From an uncultured Draconibacterium sp. (GTDB taxonomy: Bacteria > Bacteroidota > Bacteroidia > Bacteroidales > Prolixibacteraceae), in NCBI RefSeq assembly GCF_963677575.1, contig NZ_OY782038.1:4343501-4407500 (forward strand): 64,000 nucleotides of DNA, given 5' to 3'. Every line of letters starts with the position of its first letter. Within the stretch, counting starts at the first letter, position 1. Below the pieces are notes generated by a model. The model searched no databases. It saw nothing but the letters and a program-made list of their open reading frames with translations, and had not been told where the DNA came from. This document shows, piece after piece, positions 24,302 to 34,106 of the stretch. The position numbers and the translations under genes were made by a program.

Positions 24302-25405
24302 ATGAGGTATTTAGCTTTGATAGTTGCTGTACTATTGGTGATTCCAACTTTTGGACAGCGCAAAAAGAAAGACGATGGTGATATGACTTCCGCCTATGTT
24401 GAAGGTATTGCATATGCTTTACCACGTACCGGAATTAAAGTACACGTTGAAGCCATTCGAGAGAAATTTGAACCGGGACCATACGCAGCTTATGCCCAAC
24501 AGTTACTGGGGATAAAAGATGCCCGTGGCAGAGCAATGGAAAAATGGTCGGTGTCGGCTGTTAAAATCGAAATTTTTTCGGAGCCCGATCCGCAGCAGGT
24601 TTATAAAGCAATGGGCGATATTGCTTCAACAATCAGTTTGGCACCCAATGGTTGTTTGGCCGGAATAAATGCAACTGGAATAGCGATAGTGCCGCTGCAG
24701 GTTCAATCAAATAAAACGTTTCAGAAACCTGATATCGACGATGGCTTTTCTTTTGATTATTTCTCGGATACACCATTTTTAATTCCTGGTGATTCTACCA
24801 ATAACTTCAGGCCAACGGCTGTGAGTATGGAGCAAAAAGCTGCCGAAGCGGCGCAGCGTGTTCTCGATTGCCGCATGAACCAATACGATTTGGCTGCACT
24901 CCGCATTGATGGCGAGTACCCCGATGGAAAAGCCTATGAGGTGAGTTTGGAGGAACTAAAACGTACCGAGCAGAATTACATCAAGTTATTTGTGGGCAGA
25001 ACCACGTATAAAACCGAAAGCTACAGTTTTGATTATGTGCCGTCAGCCAATGAAAAGAATGCGGTGATCTTCCGTATTTCGGATGAAAACGGTGTTGTTC
25101 CTGCCAGTGATCTTTCGGGAAAACCTGTAATGGTTGAGTTTGAGCCGGCAGCTGGTTTATTGGCAAAATACCAGGCCGAAGCCGTGTCGGATAATCCCGA
25201 TGCCGGTTACGACGGTGTTTATTACCGGATGCCGGGAGTAGCCAACATTAAAGTTATTTACGAGTTGAATAACCTTGCTTCAGCGCGTGCAACCATTGCA
25301 CAGTTTGGTACCATTGCGCCAGTTCCTGAGAATTTACTGGGCGGTGATTACTCTATCGAATTTCACCCCGAAACAGGAGCTATTAAATCCGTTCAATTGA
25401 AATAG
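24302..25405 (+). CDS. DUF4831 family secreted protein
   Basis: The ATG at 24302 opens a signal peptide (MRYLALIVAVLLVIPTFGQ), giving a 367-residue exported protein. The region YVEGIAYALPRTGIKVHVEA and YAQQLLGIKDARG is characteristic of DUF4831, a Bacteroidota-specific family without known function. The protein contains GRTTYKTESYSFDYVPS and ends in a beta-rich tail. A terminator follows within 25 bases, so it is a single-gene transcript. No functional partner is evident. Confidence 0.82.
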   Translation: MRYLALIVAVLLVIPTFGQRKKKDDGDMTSAYVEGIAYALPRTGIKVHVEAIREKFEPGPYAAYAQQLLGIKDARGRAMEKWSVSAVKIEIFSEPDPQQVYKAMGDIASTISLAPNGCLAGINATGIAIVPLQVQSNKTFQKPDIDDGFSFDYFSDTPFLIPGDSTNNFRPTAVSMEQKAAEAAQRVLDCRMNQYDLAALRIDGEYPDGKAYEVSLEELKRTEQNYIKLFVGRTTYKTESYSFDYVPSANEKNAVIFRISDENGVVPASDLSGKPVMVEFEPAAGLLAKYQAEAVSDNPDAGYDGVYYRMPGVANIKVIYELNNLASARATIAQFGTIAPVPENLLGGDYSIEFHPETGAIKSVQLK

Positions 25406-25425
25406 AATAGCAATTATACGAATAG

Positions 25426-25455
25426 AAAGTCCGGTTCTCCAGCCGGGCTTTTTTT
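25426..25455 (+). terminator. Intrinsic terminator of the DUF4831 gene
   Basis: AAAGTCCGG (25426-25434) pairs with CCGGGCTTT (25443-25451), with one G-U pair, then TTTT. Confidence 0.85.
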
Positions 25456-25610
25456 ATGGGAATTATGCAAGCATCGTCAAGTTTTTCTTTTGTATTAGCC
25501 CTACATTTTTCGGGAGCTCCTCTTGCAAAGGGAGCCAATTTGGGGCTACTATCGAACATTTAGACAGAGGATCTTTCTTTTACTCTTGTGTTCGTGGTCT
25601 TTTTCAGACA

Positions 25611-25645
25611 AAAAAATACCCGACTTAAAAAAGCCGGGTATTTTC
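25611..25645 (-). terminator. Intrinsic terminator of the peptide transporter (usable from both strands)
   Basis: AAATACCCGACTT (from 25614) pairs with AAGCCGGGTATTT (ending 25643). The A-run before it gives a T-run on the minus strand, after the transporter gene that ends at 25670. Confidence 0.8.
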
Positions 25646-25669
25646 AATATTATTCAAATACTTTATTTC

Positions 25670-27199
25670 TTATTTGATTCCGTGCATCAATCGCTTCAAT
25701 GTCGGAGCAAGAGCAATTATAATGGCGGCGAAAATTGCCGATTGGATGGCAATTAACCAGAAAACCTGAATTTCTCTTCCCAGCGCACTTTCCAGATGTA
25801 TTGAAATTGCTTTCATCTGTGAGGCAACAAAATTACCAACAGCAGTTGTTCCAAACCAAATTCCCATCATAGTTGAAACCAGTTTAGGAGGTGATAATTT
25901 AGTAATCATTGATAAACCGATTGGTGACAGACAAAGTTCGCCAAAAGTATGCAACAGATATACCATGATCAACCATAATGGGCTAACCAAACGTAGTGAA
26001 TCACCACTTGTCGATCTGCTGTAAGCAATGGCCATAATCACAAAACCAAGTGAAAGCAATACCATAGCCCAACCAAATTTCATCGGAGTATTGGGATTCA
26101 GTTTCATTTTATCCAGCTTCACCCATAAAATACTGAATATAGGTGCAGATACAACAATCCAGAAAGCGTTGATACTTTGGAACCACGTTGCAGGAATCTC
26201 CCAAGAGCCTATCATTCGTTGAGTATTGTCGCGGGCAAATACATTAAAGGTTGTTCCTGCTTGTTCGAAACCACTCCAGAATAGGATATTGAAGATGCAC
26301 AAAACAATTATTACGGTAACACGATTCCATTCCGTTTTACCACTAGTACCCCGGAAAATAGTAGTAGCCAGCAGAATCACGCCAACAATAGACGCAAGCC
26401 AAATAATAGTTTTACTAACTGTTGAAGGTATAGCTCCCCATCCTATTATCACTGCAAAAGTAAGTCCTACAATACCAATAACATAAAGTAAAATACTAAA
26501 CCAGTCTTTAAGGGCCAGTCGAACTCTTTCTGTTTTTACTTTCGGAGGCATTCCAATGTGTCCTAAAGTATGGCTACGAACAAAGAACCAAATAGTACCC
26601 AGCACCATACCGATACCTGCTGACAGGAACCCATATTGCCATGCAACCTGCTCTCCAAGTTTTCCGGCTACCAAAGGAGAAAAGAAAGCTCCTATGTTAA
26701 TACCCATATAGAAAATTGTAAAACCACCATCTTTGCGCGGGTCGTTGTTGTCGTACAATTCGCCCACCATGGTAGAAATATTGGGTTTAAAGAATCCGTT
26801 TCCTAAGATTAAAATTCCCAAACCTGCGTAAAAAATGGTTTGGCGAAATTCTACACTTGCATCGGTTCCATGCATCCATGCACTGGCTGCCAAAAGGAAT
26901 TGGCCCATAGCCATTGTTAAACCGCCAATGTAAATCGATTTTCGCTGTCCCAGAATTTTATCGGCCAGCATTCCGCCAAAAATCGGGGTAATGTATACCA
27001 ATCCTGTGAAAATACCATAAATGGTAAAGGCGTCAAGTTCTGCCATTTCAAATCCGCCCGAAGCAAAAGTTGCTGTAAGGAAAAGAACCAGCAAGGCTCG
27101 CATTCCATAGTAACTAAAGCGTTCCCACATTTCACTGGCAAATAGTGTTGAAAGCCCGATCGGGTGACCAAAAAAGGCTTTATTTGCATCTCTACTCAT
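25670..27199 (-). CDS. POT/PTR-family proton-dependent peptide transporter
   Basis: A 509-residue major facilitator of the proton-dependent oligopeptide transporter family, importing di- and tripeptides across the inner membrane. The family signature is visible near the N-terminus (SEMWERFSYYGMRALLVLFL, with the ExxER-type motif) and in FYMGINIGAFFSPLVAG near residue 165. About 14 hydrophobic segments are present, and the length is usual. It is divergent from the dipeptidase PepD, whose start lies 212 bases away. The pair makes a plausible peptide uptake and hydrolysis unit. Confidence 0.93.
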   Translation of the reverse strand: MSRDANKAFFGHPIGLSTLFASEMWERFSYYGMRALLVLFLTATFASGGFEMAELDAFTIYGIFTGLVYITPIFGGMLADKILGQRKSIYIGGLTMAMGQFLLAASAWMHGTDASVEFRQTIFYAGLGILILGNGFFKPNISTMVGELYDNNDPRKDGGFTIFYMGINIGAFFSPLVAGKLGEQVAWQYGFLSAGIGMVLGTIWFFVRSHTLGHIGMPPKVKTERVRLALKDWFSILLYVIGIVGLTFAVIIGWGAIPSTVSKTIIWLASIVGVILLATTIFRGTSGKTEWNRVTVIIVLCIFNILFWSGFEQAGTTFNVFARDNTQRMIGSWEIPATWFQSINAFWIVVSAPIFSILWVKLDKMKLNPNTPMKFGWAMVLLSLGFVIMAIAYSRSTSGDSLRLVSPLWLIMVYLLHTFGELCLSPIGLSMITKLSPPKLVSTMMGIWFGTTAVGNFVASQMKAISIHLESALGREIQVFWLIAIQSAIFAAIIIALAPTLKRLMHGIK

Positions 27200-27411
27200 A
27201 ATATCTTTATCTTTTATTTTCTAAAGCTCGCTAAAATATCAATTATCTTCAAAGAATTCCGTGAAACATATCAGCTTTTCCTTTCTTCTACCTAATTTTA
27301 TCGTCTTTTAAAAAGTTTTAAGCAAAAAATGCACAAAATGTTTTTTCATTTGTTGCTTACTTTGTTCTATAAAATTGCAGGTTTTTAACCTGAAGTAAAA
27401 AACGCATTATT

Positions 27412-28875
27412 ATGAGTGTAGATATTAAAAATCTCGAGCCACAAAATGTGTGGGAGATATTTTCTGAAATGACCCAAATTCCACGTCCTTCAAACCACGA
27501 AGAGCAAATTCAGAATTGGGCCGTAAGTTTTGGTGAAAAACTGGGCTTGGAAACTAGTAAAGACGAAGCCGGAAATGTGATTATAAAAAAGCCGGCAACA
27601 CCCGGTATGGAAAACCGTAAAACGGTGGTTCTGCAAGGTCACCTCGATATGGTTCCGCAAAAGAACAGCGATAAAGTTCATGATTTTCAAACCGATCCGA
27701 TAGAGGCTTTCGTCGATGGCGATTGGGTAACTGCCAACGGAACAACGCTGGGGGCTGATAATGGAATTGGCTCGTCGGCAGCAATGGCCGTTTTAGCATC
27801 GAAAGACTTAAAGCACGGACCAATTGAAGTATTGCTTACCGCTACCGAAGAAACCGGAATGGACGGAGCCAACGGATTAAAAGCCGGTATGCTTGATGCT
27901 GAAATCCTGATCAATACCGACTCGGAAGACGAGGGGGAGTTGTATGTTGGCTGTGCCGGAGGTGAAGATGCAAATATTACTTTCAGTTATACCGAGGAAG
28001 AAGTGTCGGTTGGTTTTGTGGCTTTGCAAATCAGCGTTACAGGATTAAAAGGTGGTCACTCGGGAATGGATATTATTCTGGGCCGCGGAAATTCGATTAA
28101 AACATTTTTCCGGATTATCAATGCGGCTGAAGAATTGGGCGTTCGTTTGGCGAGCATTGATGGCGGAAGTTTGAGAAATGCCATTCCGCGCGAGGCGTTT
28201 GGAGTTGTTGTGGTTGAAGAAGCAAAAGTGGCTGATTTTATTGCTTTGGTTGATGAAATTGCTGATGAAGTAAAAGCTGAGCTGGCAGCTACCGAACCTG
28301 ATATGGATATTTCTGTAGAGCAAACCGAATTACCTGCCACAATTATTGATGAGGTAACTCAGAAAAATGTAACAAAAGCAGTTGTTGCCTGTCCGAACGG
28401 TGTTATCCGAATGAGCGACAGTATGAAAGGACTGGTGGAAACTTCGACCAACTTGGCAATTTTGAAATCGGATGCTGCAAGCAAAACTATAAATGGTGGT
28501 TGTTTAATGCGCAGCTCGGTTGATTCGGCAAAAAATGAATTAGCATCACGTTTAAAAGCCGTATTTGAATTGGCCGGTGCCAAAATAACTTTCTCGGGTG
28601 CTTATCCGGGGTGGAAACCAAACATGGAATCGCCGATTTTGAGAACTATGCAGAACGTGTATAATGACAAATGGGGCAGAGTGCCAAAGATTATGGGAAT
28701 TCATGCCGGTTTAGAGTGTGGTATTTTGGCAAAAAACTACCCGCATTGGGATATGATTTCGTTTGGTCCGACTATTCGTTTCCCGCACTCTCCGGATGAA
28801 AAAGTAAATATTGAAACAGTTAAGAAATTCTGGGAGTTTTTGGTCGCTACACTGGAAGTTATTCCTGAAAAATAG
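27412..28875 (+). CDS. pepD: Aminoacyl-histidine dipeptidase (beta-Ala-His dipeptidase), M20 family
   Basis: A 487-residue cytosolic zinc dipeptidase with broad specificity, including Xaa-His dipeptides. Metal and catalytic motifs of the PepD family are visible: LQGHLDMVPQK (His and Asp ligands near residues 70-80), TLGADNGIG, TATEETGMDGANGL (catalytic Glu pair) and NTDSEDEGELYVGCAGG. Near the C-terminus KIMGIHAGLECGIL carries the last His ligand. Length is full. The divergent POT transporter suggests a shared role in using imported peptides. Confidence 0.95.
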   Translation: MSVDIKNLEPQNVWEIFSEMTQIPRPSNHEEQIQNWAVSFGEKLGLETSKDEAGNVIIKKPATPGMENRKTVVLQGHLDMVPQKNSDKVHDFQTDPIEAFVDGDWVTANGTTLGADNGIGSSAAMAVLASKDLKHGPIEVLLTATEETGMDGANGLKAGMLDAEILINTDSEDEGELYVGCAGGEDANITFSYTEEEVSVGFVALQISVTGLKGGHSGMDIILGRGNSIKTFFRIINAAEELGVRLASIDGGSLRNAIPREAFGVVVVEEAKVADFIALVDEIADEVKAELAATEPDMDISVEQTELPATIIDEVTQKNVTKAVVACPNGVIRMSDSMKGLVETSTNLAILKSDAASKTINGGCLMRSSVDSAKNELASRLKAVFELAGAKITFSGAYPGWKPNMESPILRTMQNVYNDKWGRVPKIMGIHAGLECGILAKNYPHWDMISFGPTIRFPHSPDEKVNIETVKKFWEFLVATLEVIPEK

Positions 28876-28897
28876 AATTTTGCAAAACGATATATGA

Positions 28898-28933
28898 AAA
28901 TGTCATCACAACATTGTGGTGGCATTTTTTTTA
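28898..28933 (+). terminator. Intrinsic terminator of pepD
   Basis: A 14-bp stem, AAATGTCATCACAA (28898-28911) with TTGTGGTGGCATTT (28914-28927) including two G-U pairs, then a T-run. It touches the stop codon of the convergent VOC gene. Confidence 0.85.
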
Positions 28934-29356
28934 TTCCATAATGAGACTGCCCTGTTCATCGAATTTCCAAAACGGTGCCCAGGCAATTTCCCAGGCGTGC
29001 CCGTCGGGATCGGCAAAGTAAGCATCGAAACCTCCCCAAAATGTATCGCGTGGTTCAACAAGCGATTTGCCTCCGTTTTCAATAACCGTATTATACAATT
29101 CCTGAACGGCTTCTTTTGTATCCAGATTGATGGCCAATGTAACACCTGAAAAACCACTTCTGGCTGGGCTTAATTCAGCATCTTCGGCCAGCTTGTCTAT
29201 AGGGTAGAGGCCTAAAATAATTCCTCCGTGGTTGAAGAATACAATGTTATCGTCGCTGTCTTTTGTTGGTTCCCAGCCAAGTGCTTCTTGGTAAAAAGAT
29301 CTTGATCTGCTTAAATCCTGAACTCCCAGGGTGATGATGTTTAAACGCGGTTTCAT
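28931..29356 (-). CDS. VOC superfamily (glyoxalase-like) protein
   Basis: A 141-residue protein with two beta-alpha-beta-beta-beta modules of the vicinal oxygen chelate fold. The N-terminal ITLGVQDLSRSRSFYQEALGW is typical, as is the C-terminal AYFADPDGHAWEIAWAPFW, whose final His/Glu ligands would bind a metal. Related Bacteroidota proteins are annotated as glyoxalase or bleomycin-resistance-like, but the substrate is unknown. It is the last gene of a minus-strand run after the D-threonine-aldolase-like enzyme (7 bases apart). Confidence 0.85.
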   Translation of the reverse strand: MKPRLNIITLGVQDLSRSRSFYQEALGWEPTKDSDDNIVFFNHGGIILGLYPIDKLAEDAELSPARSGFSGVTLAINLDTKEAVQELYNTVIENGGKSLVEPRDTFWGGFDAYFADPDGHAWEIAWAPFWKFDEQGSLIME

Positions 29357-29363
29357 CGATAGT

Positions 29364-30464
29364 TTAATATTTTGGCATCATTTCAATAAACTCGCCGTCA
29401 GTGGTAATCATGTGTCCCATCATATTTGCTGTTAGGCACGAATGAACGGGAATGATTTCCACCAGATCGCCCACTTTTATTTGTTTAAAATTGGTGGGTG
29501 TAACTTTTAATACACCGTGTTCCTGCGAAAGGCGCGACAGGTAATTTTTGGTGTCAAGCAAAACCTTTTCCTTGTCCTGGTTGATAATGATCCGCCCATA
29601 CAATTCTTTTCCATCGGTATTTTGCAGCGTGTCTTTCGAGAAATGTACAGCGCCTCCGTAAATCACAATTTCGTTTCTCGAAACATGTTTCGCCACTACC
29701 GGGCACACAACTTTTACGGCTATGTCGCTAATTTCACAAACTCCCAGGTTGTGTTGCATCAGGTCGTAAAAAACAAAATTGCCGGGACGAATTTCATCTA
29801 TCCCATCGAAATTTCCACAAATGCTGGCCGACGGTGTATCTCCCATGCTCAGTTCCATTGCCGGATAGTTTTTGTGATACCTGTTTTTTAGCTTTTTCAA
29901 TTTTAGCAAGGCATCAAAATGGCTGCTGAATATTTCGTTGGTTGATAGTGCTGTATACGTATGGCCGGTGTGAGTAAGAAATCCTTTAAAGCTTAGTTTG
30001 CTGTTTTTGCGCAAAATATCGAGAATTGAATCGATGCGCCCCGTTCTGCCGGCTGGAATTCCGGTGCGGTTGTATCCGGTGTCGATTTTTAAATACACGC
30101 CAATTGGGTTGGTTGCTTTATTAGCCAGCACTTCTGCTGCCTCTTTGTTTTCAACCAGTACATTTAGTTTTATGGAGTCTGCCAAACGGTTAATCCGGCT
30201 TATCTCCTGAATATTCAATGGAAACGCAAGCGTTATATCATTCCATCCGTTCGATGCAAAGTATTCAGCCATCAGCACCGACGAAACAGTAATCTGGCTG
30301 ACTCCGAAACGTTTAAACCACTCACCGACCTTTGCTGCCTGATGCGTTTTGAAATGGGGCCTCAACCGAAGATTGTACTTCTCCGCTTTTTTAGCCATCC
30401 GTTCAATGTTTTGCAGGCAAACTTCTTTGTCAATAATTAGTGTAGGTCGTGTAATCTCTGTCAT
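29364..30464 (-). CDS. D-threonine aldolase / D-serine dehydratase-like PLP enzyme (DSD1 family)
   Basis: A 366-residue fold-type III PLP enzyme with an alanine-racemase-like barrel. The Schiff-base lysine is in LRPHFKTHQAAKVGEW (about Lys39). The barrel continues with LKIDTGYNRTGI and HTGHTY, and the C-terminal metal site is IPVHSCLTANM (His and Cys ligands near residue 345). These features match D-threonine aldolase and D-serine dehydratase-like enzymes, which act on D-3-hydroxy amino acids. The choice between the two cannot be made from sequence alone. It lies between pncB and the VOC gene in a tightly spaced minus-strand run. Confidence 0.87.
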   Translation of the reverse strand: MTEITRPTLIIDKEVCLQNIERMAKKAEKYNLRLRPHFKTHQAAKVGEWFKRFGVSQITVSSVLMAEYFASNGWNDITLAFPLNIQEISRINRLADSIKLNVLVENKEAAEVLANKATNPIGVYLKIDTGYNRTGIPAGRTGRIDSILDILRKNSKLSFKGFLTHTGHTYTALSTNEIFSSHFDALLKLKKLKNRYHKNYPAMELSMGDTPSASICGNFDGIDEIRPGNFVFYDLMQHNLGVCEISDIAVKVVCPVVAKHVSRNEIVIYGGAVHFSKDTLQNTDGKELYGRIIINQDKEKVLLDTKNYLSRLSQEHGVLKVTPTNFKQIKVGDLVEIIPVHSCLTANMMGHMITTDGEFIEMMPKY

Positions 30465-30472
30465 AAAATAAC

Positions 30473-31900
30473 TTAGTGTAACGTTCTTAATTTTTGCGTT
30501 AGAGCGTTGCGGGTAGCCATTAATTTATTCGAAATGCCCACTTTATACAAGTGCGGACTGATAAAACGTTTATGCTCGTCGGGCAATAAAGCGGCCCGGC
30601 TTTTTAGGTATTCGTAAATTTCCAGCGGACTTTTGTGTTGAAGCAAAATGTTTCCTTGTTCAACCACTTTTTCGCGAAGAAGTTCACATTTTAGTTTCGA
30701 TACTTCTGTATTTTTTTCGGGATAAATCCGGTGATAGATCGTATCAACTTCTTCCTGCTTTTCATTTTGCAGCAGAATTCCATCGCGGTAGAACTTGCCT
30801 TCTTCATCAAAATACCTTACCAGTTGTTTTTTTCCGGGCAGGGTAATTTTTTCGATATTTTCCGAGAACTTCATTTTTGGCTCTCCGTCAATCTCGGTGA
30901 GTTTATAAACACCATCCAGGGCCGCGTCGCTTTTCCCTGTTATCATCTCGGTGCCGATTCCGAATCCGTCGATAGCCGCATTTTGGTCCAGCAACAAGGT
31001 TTTTATAACGTATTCGTTCAGTTGGTTCGATGCCAGAATCTGAACATCCGGTAATCCTGCGTCGTCCAATTGTTTCCGGGCTTTTTTACTGAGGTAAGCC
31101 AGGTCGCCGCTATCCAATCGAATGGCCTTTAGTTTTTCTCCTCTTGCAGCCATTTCATGACCAATTGTAATGGCATTGGGAACACCGGATTTTAAGGTGT
31201 CGAATGTGTCAACCAATAATATAGTATTGTCGGGATTGGTTTCTGCAAAAGCCCTGAAAGCTTCCAGCTCCGAATCGAAACTTTGCACCCAGCTGTGTGC
31301 CATGGTACCGCTAACAGGAATATCGTAAATTTTTCCGGCCAGTGTGTTCGATGTGGATGACGCACCGCCGATACAGGCAGCCCGGCTGGCATGAATGGCT
31401 CCAAAATCCTGAGCACGCCGCAGGCCGAAATCGGCAAATAACTTTTGCCCCGAAATATGTTTGATGCGGAAAGCCTTTGTGGCAATCAGCGATTCGAAAT
31501 TCAGAATATTCAGCAAAATACTTTCCAGCAGCTGGCATTCAATAATATTTCCTTCAACCGACAACAGCGGTTCGTTCGGAAATACAATTTCACCTTCTTT
31601 TACGCTGTAAATATCCCCTGAAAATTTGAAGTCGCGCAGGTATTCCAAAAATTCATCTTTAAAACCATTTGCTTTGAGAAATTCCAGATCCGATTTGGAA
31701 TACGTGAAATCCTGCAGGGCATCGATAAAATCCTGCAAACCTGCAAAAACGGTAAATCCACCTTTGTACGGATTGGTTCTGAAATAATAATCGAACGAAG
31801 TCTGCTGGTCTTTTTTTTGACAAAAAAAGTATCCCTGAGCCATAGTCAGCTCATACAAATCGGTATATAATCCTAATGTTTCCTTAAATATTGATCCCAT
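30473..31900 (-). CDS. pncB: Nicotinate phosphoribosyltransferase
   Basis: This enzyme makes nicotinate mononucleotide from nicotinate and PRPP in NAD salvage. The N-terminus LYTDLYELTMAQGYF is diagnostic, and FADFGLRRAQDFGAIHASRA and TLAGKIYDIPVSGTMAHSW are conserved active-site segments. I set the start at 31900 (MGSIFKETLGLYTDLYEL); the frame opens four codons earlier at 31912. Length (475 residues) is normal. It appears to be the first gene of a three-gene minus-strand run with the D-threonine-aldolase-like and VOC genes, with 8-9-base gaps. Confidence 0.95.
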   Translation of the reverse strand: MGSIFKETLGLYTDLYELTMAQGYFFCQKKDQQTSFDYYFRTNPYKGGFTVFAGLQDFIDALQDFTYSKSDLEFLKANGFKDEFLEYLRDFKFSGDIYSVKEGEIVFPNEPLLSVEGNIIECQLLESILLNILNFESLIATKAFRIKHISGQKLFADFGLRRAQDFGAIHASRAACIGGASSTSNTLAGKIYDIPVSGTMAHSWVQSFDSELEAFRAFAETNPDNTILLVDTFDTLKSGVPNAITIGHEMAARGEKLKAIRLDSGDLAYLSKKARKQLDDAGLPDVQILASNQLNEYVIKTLLLDQNAAIDGFGIGTEMITGKSDAALDGVYKLTEIDGEPKMKFSENIEKITLPGKKQLVRYFDEEGKFYRDGILLQNEKQEEVDTIYHRIYPEKNTEVSKLKCELLREKVVEQGNILLQHKSPLEIYEYLKSRAALLPDEHKRFISPHLYKVGISNKLMATRNALTQKLRTLH

Positions 31901-32095
31901 TTTGCCCCCCACTGAGATGCTTAAAGATAATTAAGAATTATAACTATTTAAATGATCTATTAATAATTTAACCGAATGTTTATGTTCAGAACACGGAGGG
32001 GAAATTGTAAATCGGTCTGTTTTTTATACTTAATCTGAACGAATGGTTACAGAAATATTAGGTAATCTTTTTGAAATCCAGAGGTAATAAGATAA
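31901..32095. other. Intergenic region between purA terminator and pncB start
   Basis: Nearly 200 A/T-rich bases that should hold the pncB promoter. I see no small gene or RNA, and I cannot place a convincing promoter pair. Confidence 0.35.
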
Positions 32096-32131
32096 AACAA
32101 AAAACGCTGCTCAATAAATGAACAGCGTTTT
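32096..32131 (-). terminator. Intrinsic terminator of purA
   Basis: On the minus strand AAAACGCTG (32123-32131) pairs with CAGCGTTTT (32101-32109), followed by TTTG and further T. It lies 20 bases beyond the purA stop. Confidence 0.85.
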
Positions 32132-32150
32132 CGGTATAAAATATCTTTGT

Positions 32151-33428
32151 TTATTCTTTTTCGAGCATAATTGTTTGCTCCCTGTTCGGGCCAACTGATG
32201 CAAGCGAAATAGGAATGCCCATTTCGTCTTCAATAAAGTTAATGTAGTTGTTCAGTTCTTCCGGGAATTCGTTCTGATCTTTGATCTTGGTAAGATCAGT
32301 TTTCCAGCCGGGTAGCTCAACATAAACAGGTTTTACATGGTCGTCCAATTCAAATGGGAAGTGCTCTACAACTTCACCATCAATTTCGTAACCTACACAA
32401 ACTTTAATCGTGTCGAAATCATCCAGCACATCGGCTTTCATCATAATCAGTTCGGAAACACCATTCAGCATACAAGTGTATTTCAAAGCTACCAAGTCGA
32501 GCCAGCCGCAACGTCGTGGACGACCGGTTGTCGATCCGAACTCATTACCGGCAGTACGCAGATTTTCGCCTGTTTCATCGAAAAGTTCGGTAGGGAACGG
32601 ACCCATTCCAACGCGTGTACAGTAAGCTTTAAAAATTCCGAAAACTTTACCGATTGCATTTGGTGCAAGTCCCAGACCGGTACAAGCTCCAGCGCAAATG
32701 GTGTTCGAGCTGGTTACAAACGGATACGATCCGAAATCGATGTCAAGTAAAGTTCCCTGCGCGCCTTCGGCCAACACCGATTTACCAGCTTTTAATGCAT
32801 CGTTAATCATGTGCTCGCTATCAACCAGGTTGAAGGATTTCAGCACTTCAACACCTTCAAACCATTCTTTTTCGCATTCGTTAAGCAAAGCTTCGTAGTC
32901 GTACTTAAAGAACTCGCTTAACATTACTTTGTGGTTGTTGATGCGTGCAGTATATTTTTCTTCGAATCCGTGAACAAGGTCGCCAACACGCAAACCGTCA
33001 CGGCCAATTTTATCTTTATAAGTTGGCCCGATTCCTTTTAAGGTTGAACCAATTTTTGTATCGCCTTTTTTCTGCTCCGATGCAGCGTCCAAAATCTTAT
33101 GTGTTGGCAAAATCATGTGCGCCTTTTTCGAAATGTAAAGGTTTTTCGAGATATCGACACCGATTTTACTCAACGACTCAATTTCTTTTTTGAAAACGAT
33201 TGGGTCGATAACAACACCGTTACCAATTACATTGATTTTGTTTTCGCGGAAAATGCCCGAAGGAATTGTATGCAAAACATGTTTGATATTGTTGAATTCA
33301 AGGGTGTGGCCGGCGTTTGGCCCTCCCTGAAAACGAGCTATAACATCGTACTCCGGAGTAAATACGTCAACAATTTTACCTTTTCCCTCGTCGCCCCATT
33401 GCAGGCCCAACAATACATCTACCTTCAT
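32151..33428 (-). CDS. purA: Adenylosuccinate synthase
   Basis: This enzyme converts IMP and aspartate to adenylosuccinate with GTP, the first committed step to AMP. The N-terminus LLGLQWGDEGKGKIVD is the GTP-binding signature, QGGPNAGHTL carries the catalytic His, GIGPTYKDKIGR is conserved and GRPRRCGWLDL lies in the C-terminal part. Length is 425 residues, as expected. The gene follows fur at 170 bases on the same strand; the order rel/spoT, fur, purA is common in Bacteroidota. Confidence 0.97.
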   Translation of the reverse strand: MKVDVLLGLQWGDEGKGKIVDVFTPEYDVIARFQGGPNAGHTLEFNNIKHVLHTIPSGIFRENKINVIGNGVVIDPIVFKKEIESLSKIGVDISKNLYISKKAHMILPTHKILDAASEQKKGDTKIGSTLKGIGPTYKDKIGRDGLRVGDLVHGFEEKYTARINNHKVMLSEFFKYDYEALLNECEKEWFEGVEVLKSFNLVDSEHMINDALKAGKSVLAEGAQGTLLDIDFGSYPFVTSSNTICAGACTGLGLAPNAIGKVFGIFKAYCTRVGMGPFPTELFDETGENLRTAGNEFGSTTGRPRRCGWLDLVALKYTCMLNGVSELIMMKADVLDDFDTIKVCVGYEIDGEVVEHFPFELDDHVKPVYVELPGWKTDLTKIKDQNEFPEELNNYINFIEDEMGIPISLASVGPNREQTIMLEKE

Positions 33429-33598
33429 TTTGAGTTTTGATTTTTATTTTACATGCAAAACCGCGAAAACTTAATCGTTCAAGATTAACCTTTCACGGCT
33501 TTCAAATTAAGCAGTTAAAAGTACTAAATATTTTATGCTCTGCAATAAAAATACCAGCACCCTGCATTTAATTTATAATCTATTAAGAATTAACAGCT

Positions 33599-34042
33599 TT
33601 ATTCTTTTTTTGTGCTTTCGCCGTAGATATAAAGCGTGTGGTGCGACAGTTTAAAATCGTTTTTGTTGCAGGCATCTTCAATAATCTCGCGAATACGAGG
33701 ATCGTAAAACTCTACAACAGTACCATTTGTCGTGTCGATAAGGTGATCGTGCTGAAGTGTTGCAAATGCCTTCTCGAACTGTGCAATGTTTTTACCAAAC
33801 TGGTGTTTTACAACCAACTTGCAATCGAGCAGCAAATCGATGGTATTGTATAATGTAGCGCGGCTTACCCGGTAATTATTATTCTTCATCGAAATGTATA
33901 ACGACTCAATATCGAAATGCCCTTCGCGACAATAAATCTCGTCAAGAATTGCAAATCTTTCGGGTGTTTTCCGGTGACCGTTCTTCTCAAGGTACTCGGT
34001 AAACATGTTGCGCACAGTTTCTCTGGTCTTCTGGTTATTCAT
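33599..34042 (-). CDS. fur: Fur-family metal-responsive transcriptional regulator
   Basis: A 147-residue ferric-uptake-regulator family protein. The winged helix spans residues ~10-85 (KTPERFAILDEIY, VSRATLYNTIDLLLDCKLVV), and the dimer/metal domain contains LQHDHLID and HHTLYIYG. An odd point is that the usual structural-zinc CxxC after HDHL is replaced by IDTTNG, so the first zinc cysteine pair is missing. The regulatory metal site residues appear to be kept. It may act as Fur, Zur or PerR; the family call is certain, the metal is not. Confidence 0.88.
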   Translation of the reverse strand: MNNQKTRETVRNMFTEYLEKNGHRKTPERFAILDEIYCREGHFDIESLYISMKNNNYRVSRATLYNTIDLLLDCKLVVKHQFGKNIAQFEKAFATLQHDHLIDTTNGTVVEFYDPRIREIIEDACNKNDFKLSHHTLYIYGESTKKE

Positions 34043-34106
34043 AATTAAACCAATTTTAAATAGGCCAAAAATAGAAAAAAAAATTATCTTTTAGAATGAA
34101 TATAAA

